DNA of 8,650 nt from Planctomycetota bacterium (GTDB lineage: Bacteria > Planctomycetota > UBA1135). The position numbers and the translations under genes are program-made. Of the stretch, positions 1 through 6,900 are shown piece by piece. The notes under the pieces were generated by a model that was not told the origin of the DNA, ran no database searches, and saw nothing but the letters and a program-made list of their open reading frames with translations. Numbering within the stretch: position 1 is the first letter of the stretch; each line of letters starts with the position of its first letter. The stretch covers positions 1-8,650 of the forward strand of contig NVRO01000156.1 in the NCBI GenBank assembly GCA_002400895.1. Direction: 5' to 3'.

Positions 1-1628
1 GTGCGCGCTTCGCGCACTGCCGGATGCCTGGGAGCCAAATTTTCACAACTTGTCAGCGAGGCCAATGCCAATGCTTCAAAGCCGCTGCCGGTGGTTTCAA
101 CCGCCAACATTTCCAGTTTGATCAGCGCAGTGTGGGCAAACAAGTTGGCCGGGTCATGGCGCAGTGCATTGACCAGAGCGGCACGGATGTCAGCTATTTC
201 AGCCCCAGCATGGCTAAGCCGCGAGGCTTCCAGTCCCCAGCCGACTGCATCCCATGGTCTCCAGTCAAGCGCACGCTGAAGCGGTGCTGCGGCTGCTATC
301 AGCTTGCCCTGGTCGCGTTGACCGTCCTTTAGAGCCGCGGCGATGTTTAGTTCTCCGAGCAGTTGGGGGACGGCAAGACAGGCGGCAATGCTGACCATGG
401 TGAGCGCCGGCAACAACCGCCAATCGTGGGTGGCGATGGCCGCTCGCCAATTTTTAATCCCAGGTTTTTCATCGTGCCTGGTGCTGGCGGCGAACAACAA
501 TGCTGCCAGAGCCAGTGCACTGCCGTTGTCGGTGAATGGAGAACGCACCAGCGCATGGACTGCGAGGACGAGCAGCGGAGCACTAGTCCAATGGGCACGC
601 TCGGGACGTTTCCACAGCAGCCAGAGTGCAGCGCAAGCCAAAGCCAAGCCGAGCCAACCAGCTTCGAGCAGCATGAGTAGAGCTTCGTTATGTGGATCCT
701 TGGCGCGGGGAGTTGCCGGGTCGGTGAAATTATGGCTGGCAATCTCCAACAACTCGGGTGGCATCCAACCCGGATGGTCGTTTTCATAACGCCCCAAGCC
801 GATTCCAAAGGGAAGGGATAGGGCGTGCTGGATACCATTTTTATTGGTTAGCAAGCGGATTTTGATCGAGGTCGGCAGGCCTGTCCCCGGCCCATGCTCG
901 GCCTGATTGACCGAAACTTCACTGCTGCTGGCAGCCGGCAGCTCCCGGTCAAGGCTCAGATTGCCCATCGCCATGACCATCAATACCACTACTGCCGGCA
1001 ACATTTGTCGGTGCGGTTTAGCACGATTTTGTACCCACAGCGCCAGCACTCCCACCGGCAAGGAAATCATTGCCGCAAGTACATCCCAGTAGCCCAGCAT
1101 GAAGGAAGCTGGCAGTAACAGTAAGAACCGCTTGCCACCCCATCCCAGCGCAAGGGCGGCAATAAGAGCCGGAGCGATGATTTCAGCGGCATGATTGGTG
1201 CCGGAAAATGGTGCCACCGGTGGACCCGGGCTTGGTGGCGAAAAGTTCAGCGGGTCGATTCCCCAAAGCTGGAGCAGGCCGTAGCCGGCAGCAGCGAAGA
1301 CCGCGATCAGAATCGGGGTCCAGGCCTGCTCCAGCGCTTTAGGTCGGGCGATGGCTGCGGCTAACAAACCCCAGGCGGCGAGCAAGGGAGCACGGTCGGT
1401 TAGTCCTCCAACAATCGGAACTCCAATGGCGAACAGCGGGAATATGGCGAGGGTGACCGCGGCCAGAAACAGCATGGTGCCGGGGGCAACTTTGGCGGGT
1501 TTCCATAGCAGCGCGGCAAATACCAGGAGCGAGACCAGGGCGCCGTCAAGGCGGGCATCGTCAATCAGGCTTGGTGACCATGCCCATACCGGCAAGATTA
1601 CCGTAGCCGCCAAGAGCAATTTCATCAT
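1..1628 (-). CDS. O-antigen ligase-like (Wzy_C family) membrane protein with C-terminal helical/TPR-like region, partial
   Basis: The frame is open from ATG 1628 to the left edge: 542 codons and no stop, so the C-terminus is missing. About ten or more hydrophobic segments fill residues 2-222 and 315-425. A hydrophilic loop lies at about 223-312, probably periplasmic. It contains FGIGLGRYE (274-282) and ends in DPHNE. H313-N314, then nine residues, then G324-W-L-G327 match the H[NSQ]-x9-GxxG signature of O-antigen ligases. GTN at 143-145 resembles the family's earlier G-x-N motif. Residues 430-542 are soluble, alanine-rich and helical, with TPR-like spacing (ALDWRPWD, ALRHDPANLFAHTAL). Members of this family join lipid-linked glycans to lipid A core, or polymerise glycans or glycosylate proteins; the substrate here cannot be told. 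Two adjacent ATGs (1628 and 1625) are in frame; 1628 gives an ATGA overlap with the ftsY stop. No Shine-Dalgarno is visible, so translation is probably coupled to ftsY. Confidence 0.85.
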   Translation of the reverse strand, partial: MMKLLLAATVILPVWAWSPSLIDDARLDGALVSLLVFAALLWKPAKVAPGTMLFLAAVTLAIFPLFAIGVPIVGGLTDRAPLLAAWGLLAAAIARPKALEQAWTPILIAVFAAAGYGLLQLWGIDPLNFSPPSPGPPVAPFSGTNHAAEIIAPALIAALALGWGGKRFLLLLPASFMLGYWDVLAAMISLPVGVLALWVQNRAKPHRQMLPAVVVLMVMAMGNLSLDRELPAASSSEVSVNQAEHGPGTGLPTSIKIRLLTNKNGIQHALSLPFGIGLGRYENDHPGWMPPELLEIASHNFTDPATPRAKDPHNEALLMLLEAGWLGLALACAALWLLWKRPERAHWTSAPLLVLAVHALVRSPFTDNGSALALAALLFAASTRHDEKPGIKNWRAAIATHDWRLLPALTMVSIAACLAVPQLLGELNIAAALKDGQRDQGKLIAAAAPLQRALDWRPWDAVGWGLEASRLSHAGAEIADIRAALVNALRHDPANLFAHTALIKLEMLAVETTGSGFEALALASLTSCENLAPRHPAVREAR

Positions 1629-2536
1629 GCCGGTCGAGGTTCGAGCAGGGCGGCAGTGTATTCCTCGGGGTTGAAGACCGCGAAGTCCTCGACTTGTTCA
1701 CCAAGCCCGACAAACTTGACGGCGGTGCCGAGTTGTTCACCAATTGCGAGGACGGCTCCACCTTTTGCAGTACCATCGAGTTTGGACAGAATCACGCCGC
1801 TGAGGGGGATAGCTGCACTGAATTCTCTGGCTTGGTGAATGGCATTCTGGCCGGTGGTGGCGTCGAGCACGAGAAGAGTTTCGTGGGGCGCATCTTCAAC
1901 TTGTCGTCCGGCAATCCGCGCGATTTTTTCGAGTTCCGCCATCAGGTTGCGCTGGGTGTGGAGGCGGCCGGCAGTATCTACTACCAGAACGTCGGCATCG
2001 TTGGCAATCGCCCTGGCACAAGCGTCATGCACTACCGCGGCGGGGTCGGCTTGCTCGCCGCCACGCACCAACTCAACTCCCAGGCGTTCACACCAAATCC
2101 CCAGTTGTTCGGCAGCGGCAGCGCGGAAGGTGTCAGCGGCGGCCACCAGCGGGCGATGTCCCTGTTGTTGAAGCCAGTGCACCAACTTGGCAACACTGGT
2201 GGTTTTGCCACAGCCATTGACCCCGACCACCATTATCACACTAAGCTTGCGCCCTCCGAGTTCAAGTGGGGTGTCACCCGGGTGCTCCAGCAAGCCGCTA
2301 AGTCGCTGGTGTAACCATGGTGCAATTTCCCCGGCGTTGGCGAAGTCTCCGCGGCGCAACTTGGTTTCGGCCTCTTCGAGCAGAGCGCTGGACAGCGGCC
2401 CGACATCAGCGGTGTAGAGAATCTCCTCGAGCGCGGCGAGGGTTTCTTCGGTAGTGTGGTTGCCGCCGAGTTCCCGCAGTGCGTTGCTGATGCGGTTACG
2501 AGTCTTTTGCAAACCGCGGCGGAATACTCCCAGCAT
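1625..2536 (-). CDS. ftsY: Signal recognition particle receptor FtsY (SRP GTPase)
   Basis: FtsY is the membrane-associated GTPase that receives the SRP-ribosome complex and passes nascent membrane proteins to the translocon. The 303-residue protein has the complete NG domain. It opens with an amphipathic basic helix (MLGVFRRGLQKTR), the expected lipid-binding element, followed by the N domain (about 25-95). The G domain has the P-loop GVNGCGKTT (105-113), DTFRAAAAEQL (135-145), DTAGR (187-191), SKLDG (251-255) and GLGEQVEDF near 277-285. The long acidic A domain of E. coli FtsY is absent, as in many bacteria. I chose ATG 2536 over an in-frame TTG at 2542 because a GAGGT ribosome binding site lies 9 nt before the ATG but only 3 nt before the TTG. 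The nusB stop is 2 nt upstream, and the next gene overlaps the ftsY TGA. The cysteine in the P-loop is at a position that varies in the family. Confidence 0.96.
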   Translation of the reverse strand: MLGVFRRGLQKTRNRISNALRELGGNHTTEETLAALEEILYTADVGPLSSALLEEAETKLRRGDFANAGEIAPWLHQRLSGLLEHPGDTPLELGGRKLSVIMVVGVNGCGKTTSVAKLVHWLQQQGHRPLVAAADTFRAAAAEQLGIWCERLGVELVRGGEQADPAAVVHDACARAIANDADVLVVDTAGRLHTQRNLMAELEKIARIAGRQVEDAPHETLLVLDATTGQNAIHQAREFSAAIPLSGVILSKLDGTAKGGAVLAIGEQLGTAVKFVGLGEQVEDFAVFNPEEYTAALLEPRPA

Positions 2537-2538
2537 GT

Positions 2539-3354
2539 TCAATCGACCTCGCGGTCGAGGTTGTCAGGCTCTAGCGGAGTCTCCTCTTGGTACAGGTCAT
2601 CCGGTTCAACCGGTGCGGCTTGCTGGTCATCTAAATTTTCTCCGCCCTCGGTAGCAGCCGCAGGCTGGTCAAGTTCGCCGTACAAATCATCCGGCATCTC
2701 CGGCTGTTCGAAATCATCACGGTATTCGATGGGACCATTCTCAAGTCGTGGTGGTTCGGACATTGCTTTTGCTGCATCGTATTTCTCGGCGGCCTTGCCG
2801 TAGGTCGGACGCGGGGTTGGCACAGCAGTACGGGTTTCCAGGATTGCTTCGTCGGTGAATTCAAGTTCCAGCGGCGCCGCCGGAGCCTCCGGAATCTTAA
2901 TCCCGTTGTCACGTTGGTCCTGAATCAGAACTCTGGAGCGGTCCAGGATGCCGTTGACGAAGCCGCCGCTTTGACTGGTTGAGAAGCGCTTGGCCAGATC
3001 AATTGCCTCGTTGATTACTACCTTGAATGGCACTTCATTCTTGTGCAGCAGTTCGTAAATGGCCAAGCGCAAGACGTTGCGGTCAACATAGGCCATGCGG
3101 TCAAGCCGCCAATTGGAAGCGATGCGCTCAATCCACAAGTTGAGGTCATGGAGGTTTTCCTGCACGCCAAGCACTAACTGGTGAGCGTACTCTTTGACTT
3201 CTTTCGCGCCCTTCTTGTCCGGATTCCGCCGGGTGTGGTGTTCCAGGAAGGGGCCAAGATCATCTTCGGCCTCGACACCTCGCATCTCCAAGGTGTAGAG
3301 GAATTGCAGCGCGAGTTCGCGAGCACGGGTACGGCGACGGATTGGGGCGGGCAT
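2539..3354 (-). CDS. nusB: Transcription antitermination factor NusB with acidic C-terminal extension
   Basis: NusB pairs with NusE (ribosomal protein S10) on boxA RNA to support rRNA antitermination. Residues 5-147 form a complete NusB fold. The N-terminus is basic (RRRTRARELALQFLYTLE). The conserved core includes the stretch around 77-102 (IERIASNWRLDRMAYVDRN onward) and the C-terminal signature from KVVINEAIDLAKRFS (111-125) to FVNGILD (132-138). The protein has 271 residues, against about 130-160 for typical NusB. Residues 148-271 are a low-complexity tail rich in Asp, Glu, Pro and Ala. I count 32 acidic and 8 basic residues in 161-271. PDDLY occurs twice, at 221 and 251, with a related PDNLD at 263. 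The start ATG 3354 overlaps the ribH stop by one base (TGATG) and has no obvious Shine-Dalgarno, so coupling is likely. The function of the tail is unknown. Confidence 0.93.
   Translation of the reverse strand: MPAPIRRRTRARELALQFLYTLEMRGVEAEDDLGPFLEHHTRRNPDKKGAKEVKEYAHQLVLGVQENLHDLNLWIERIASNWRLDRMAYVDRNVLRLAIYELLHKNEVPFKVVINEAIDLAKRFSTSQSGGFVNGILDRSRVLIQDQRDNGIKIPEAPAAPLELEFTDEAILETRTAVPTPRPTYGKAAEKYDAAKAMSEPPRLENGPIEYRDDFEQPEMPDDLYGELDQPAAATEGGENLDDQQAAPVEPDDLYQEETPLEPDNLDREVD
2546..2561 (-). promoter_or_regulatory. ftsY ribosome binding site inside a small hairpin
   Basis: In the mRNA sense the sequence reads ACCTCG-ACCG-CGAGGT, a perfect 6-bp stem with a 4-nt loop. The 3' arm carries the GAGGT Shine-Dalgarno, 9 nt before ftsY ATG 2536. 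The stem lies in the last codons of nusB, so a ribosome finishing nusB would melt it. That would tie ftsY translation to nusB translation. The stem and the SD are seen directly; the coupling role is inferred. Confidence 0.45.
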
Positions 3355-3872
3355 CAGATTGCTGCGTAAAGCTTGGACATGTACAAGGCAACCACAGCAG
3401 ATTCGGCTCCCTTATTGGATTGGCGGCTGGTCTTCTGCTCACGGCCAGCCTCGTCCGCCGAGGAAATTCCACAGTCCGTGGTACTCGCGCGAAGTTGTGC
3501 CTGTTCCAGGGTGTCGGTAGTGAGGACTCCGAAAACTACCGGAGGTTTGCGTGCCAGCATTACTTGCATGATCCCACGAGCGCATTCACCAGCCACGTAA
3601 TCAAAGTGAGGGGTGTCGCCGCGGATAACAGCACCAAGGGCAATTACCGCGTCGTAGGAGCCGCTAGCGGCAAACTTGTCGCAAACACCGGGAAGTTCGA
3701 AGGCGCCGGGGACGTGGGCAACGGTTATGGAATCTTCGTTCACGCCTCTGTCGCGAAGAGTCTGCAGACATCCGTCGAGCAAAGCGCTCGTGATGTCGCT
3801 GTTGAAATCGGCAACTACCACCGCAATACGGAGGGGTGAGCCGTCATCGTTACCTTCAAGGAACTTGGTCAT
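3354..3872 (-). CDS. ribH: 6,7-dimethyl-8-ribityllumazine synthase (RibH)
   Basis: RibH catalyses the penultimate step of riboflavin synthesis, condensing 5-amino-6-ribitylaminouracil with 3,4-dihydroxy-2-butanone 4-phosphate in the cytosol. The family's residues are present by comparison with B. subtilis RibH: the aromatic stacking residue F23 (in ADFN), GAFELP (56-61), the GAVIRGDTPHFDYV loop with general base H89, and FGVLTTDTLEQAQLRA with phosphate-binding R128. NKGAESAV (153-160) carries the conserved lysine K154. The protein has 172 residues against about 155 usually. The excess lies at 130-152, between R128-A129 and NKG, where relatives have about five residues. The reading frame is intact across the insertion. 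The ATG at 3872 is the only sensible start; no Shine-Dalgarno is visible before it. ribH heads the downstream gene cluster and is overlapped by nusB. Confidence 0.95.
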   Translation of the reverse strand: MTKFLEGNDDGSPLRIAVVVADFNSDITSALLDGCLQTLRDRGVNEDSITVAHVPGAFELPGVCDKFAASGSYDAVIALGAVIRGDTPHFDYVAGECARGIMQVMLARKPPVVFGVLTTDTLEQAQLRASTTDCGISSADEAGREQKTSRQSNKGAESAVVALYMSKLYAAI

Positions 3873-3912
3873 GACCGGTTAAGGGGAGCGGGATTGTCCC
3901 TGATTTCCGGTC
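3873..3912 (-). repeat. Inverted repeat GACCGG-N28-CCGGTC upstream of ribH
   Basis: Minus-strand GACCGG (3912-3907) is the exact inverse of CCGGTC (3878-3873), which touches the ribH start codon. A smaller inverted repeat GGGA-CAA-TCCC (3900-3890) lies between the arms. One arm falls in the spacer of the candidate promoter and the other at the start codon. It could be an operator or, in read-through mRNA, a fold over the ribH start. A 6-bp repeat in GC-rich DNA can arise by chance. Confidence 0.25.
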
Positions 3913-3921
3913 TGATGGCAA
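3893..3921 (-). promoter_or_regulatory. Candidate sigma70-type promoter for ribH-nusB-ftsY
   Basis: On the minus strand TTGCCA (3921-3916, 5/6 match to the -35 consensus) is followed after 17 bp by GACAAT (3898-3893, 4/6 match to the -10). Transcription would begin near 3886, leaving a leader of about 14 nt before the ribH ATG. It lies in the only intergenic gap of the window. The sequences and spacing are seen; promoter activity is inferred, and read-through from the RND genes remains possible because no terminator is visible. Confidence 0.4.
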
Positions 3922-3976
3922 GTCCACACCCCGGCATTGTTGGATTTGAGCGACCAGAAGTGGCAATCTGCACCGC

Positions 3977-6900
3977 TTAGCGGGCGAACATCCGGTCAAA
4001 TATTTCGCGTCTGAGGACGGTTCCCATGTCCTGGAACAATACGTAGAGAAGCGGGACAACCCACAAGGTGAAAAAAGTGGTGAAAGCAAGCCCGCCAGAA
4101 ACTCCGATTGCCAATCCCTGGAAAGAAATGCCTGACCCGTCGGGTTTGGATAGCGCCAACGGCAACAGTCCGGCAATGGTGGTCAGTGCAGTCATCAGTA
4201 CCGGGCGCATCCGATCGCGTACTCCGCGCACCACCGCTTCAGCACGGGCAAGTCCACTGCGTTCGAGACGGATGATACGGTCAACCAAAACGATGCCGTT
4301 GTTGACCACCACGCCAGCGAGCACAATCATGCCGATCATCGCCACCAAGTCGATTGAAGTTCCGGTGATTTTGAATGCCCAGTTGGCACCAACTACCGCA
4401 AACCAGATGGTAATCAGAACCGAAAAGGGAAGCGCCAACGATTCGAACAACAAACCCATCAGCAGGAACACCAGAGCGACTGCAAGTATGAAGGCTACTT
4501 TCAGTTCTCCCATATCGCGCTCAAAGGAGTCCCATCCCCCTGCTTGTTCCCAGGCAAATCCCTCCGGCATGGGGATGCCTGCCATCAACGCCATGGTGTC
4601 GCTGGCCGCGACTCGCAAATCCTTGTCGACATGTTTCAGGGCGACAACTGCCATGGTGCGACCGTCACGTCTGAAGATGGTGGATGGTGCACGACGGTTT
4701 TCGAAATCAGCGAAAACAGATAGTTGAGTCGGGGCTCCAATTTGCCAACCAGCCACCACCATTTCCTCGAGCACTCGACGGTCGGGGTTTTGTGGACGGT
4801 CGTACTCCACAATCAATGGAACGTCTCCATTCTCGGTTTGATATCGCGATACCATCACCCCGCGCAAGCCGTACTCGATGCTGCCGAGGACGCTGCGGCT
4901 GTTGGACTGCAACCTATGCAATCGATTGCGGTCAAGCCGAACCAGGATTTCACGCGCAGATTGAGCATCTTCCCTCACCGACTCCCACACCGGGGAAGCC
5001 CGTGCTGCTGTCCTTACTTGCTCGGCGAGCTCGGCAATGGTGGTGGAATCGGGGCCGGAAATGCCAATGCGGGTCCAGCCGTCCTGTTGGCCGACCCGGT
5101 CGTAAGCATCTTCAATCTTTAGTTGGTAGCGTGGACTTCTGGGGATGTTCTCGCGCAGGATTCGCTTGATGGATTCTTTCAGCTCGGGGTCGGGGTTGAC
5201 ATCGTGCCACAAGAAGATTTCCCCACCTTGTTTGCCAAAGGCAATACCAATAGTGGGGGAACCGAGTGCTTCGTTGAGTGGGCCGTTGAGTACGCTCTCA
5301 AACTCGACCGCCGCTTCCTCTGCTTCGTCCAAGGTGGTATTGGCCGCAAATTCGAAGTTAAAGGACATTCTTCCGCCGCCTAAGGAAATCCCGTCTTCAC
5401 TGCTGTTACCGGTGGTGGCAATGCCACCTGAAAGCAGGAATGCAAGTGCCAGGCTGACGGCCTTGAGGCGGTTGTTACACGACCATTGAACCAGTCGAGG
5501 CATCCAGGATGCTGGTCCGGAACTGGGTACCGGGTCGTCGCCATGTTCGAGGACGCGATGCTTGTGCTGCGAATTGCGGCTTACACGAGCAAGCAGGCGG
5601 CTCGCCGGAGGCACCACCAACTCGGCGAGGATGAGCGCTGAGATCAGAGCCACGCACAAGGGAATGCCGATTGCATGGGCGAAAATCTTGGCCGAACGGT
5701 CGTCGGACATGAAAATGAGCGGCAGAAAAACAACCACGGTCGTGAGGGTGGCAGTGGTTACTGCAAGCGCCATCTCTGCTGGTCCGTTCACACAAGCCTG
5801 ATCGATGGTGTCACCCCGCTCGCGCCGCTGCACGATGCTTTCGACGATTACCACTGCATTATCGACGAGCATGCCGATGGAGATGGTAATTCCCATCATC
5901 GACAACATATTGAAGCTGTCACCGGAAAAATAAAGCCAAGCCAGAGTTGCCAGCACCGAGAACGGGATTGAAGCAGCGACCAACAAGGTATAGCCGACAC
6001 GACGCAGGAATAAGAACAGCACGGCGCAGGCGATAAGGCCTCCGTAAAAAGAATTCTTGACCAGCGTTCGCAGGGAGTCGGCAATCGCTTCACCTTCCGA
6101 GAAGAACACGCTGTATTCGAACTTGCCCAGCAGCGGGTCGTCGGCGAGGCCTTCTTCCAGAAGTTTCTGTATCCGTTTGCAGACCTCGAAGGTGTTGGCT
6201 GAGGTCTCCTTGGAAATCGCCATCCCCAGTGAGTAGTTGCCTTCAATGCGGAACAGATTGTCCGGCAAACTGCGCACCGGCCGCACTTCGGCAATGTCCT
6301 TTATTTTCAGACCTTGGTGAACCGGAAACTCTTCAATATCTTCGAGGCTTTTGAAACGCCCATCGATGCGCACAATATGGCGCAGTCCATACTGGTCGAG
6401 GTCGCCAATCGGGGCGGAGATGTTGTCTCCACGCAACCGCTGTATCAACGCCCCAATGTCTACCCGGTTGGCAACCGCTCGCTCCTGGTCGATGAGGATG
6501 CGGATTGAACGCGGCTCCAAGCCGCTAACATTTACCGAGGCCACTCCGTCTTCTGATTCGAGCCGGGGGATAAGCACATCGGCGACAATCGACTGGGCTT
6601 CTTCGCGCAGCTCCGGTGGAAACATGATTCCGCACCAAATAATCGGCATCGAATCGCCCGACCAGCGGCGTGCAATAACGCGGTCAACCTCAGATGGAAG
6701 CTGTGGTCGCGCCCGTTCAATGCGGTCGGAAACTTCGGCGTAAGCTTGGTCCATGTCAGCATTGCCGGGGAAACTAAGATTTACAATCCCCTGTCCCTCG
6801 GTGGCCACCGAGGACACCTCCTTGATGCCGGGTATGGTGCGAAATTCCTCCTCCAACACTCTTACAACCCGTTGCTCAATCTCGCTGGGGTTGGCGCCCT

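Noticed and set aside
347..838. 163-codon minus-strand open frame
   Set aside because: It is in a different frame from the ligase-like gene that covers this region continuously with conserved motifs; the translation is Cys/Trp/Pro-rich and looks like a shadow.
1694..2314. 206-codon plus-strand open frame
   Set aside because: Antisense to the conserved G domain of ftsY; no family resemblance.
2537..2542. TTG at 2542 as the ftsY start
   Set aside because: The Shine-Dalgarno would be only 3 nt away; ATG 2536 has normal spacing and the usual FtsY N-terminus.
2539..2545. Programmed -1 frameshift joining nusB to ftsY
   Set aside because: A -1 shift before the nusB stop would join the frames, but there is no slippery heptamer, and ftsY has its own ribosome binding site and start.
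3893..3971. Second promoter-like pair (TTGCCA then AACAAT) further upstream in the same gap
   Set aside because: The spacer is 19 bp, less favourable than the 17-bp pair closer to ribH; probably chance.
3873..3976. FMN riboswitch before ribH
   Set aside because: The gap is 104 bp and shows none of the helices or conserved blocks I would expect of an RFN element.
3973..3983. CCGC-TTA-GCGG hairpin at the RND stop codon as a terminator
   Set aside because: The stem is only 4 bp and no run of T follows.
4068..4727. 219-codon plus-strand open frame
   Set aside because: It lies wholly inside the RND gene on the opposite strand, is rich in Ser/Thr/Arg with no recognisable motif, and is explained by codon bias of the antisense frame.
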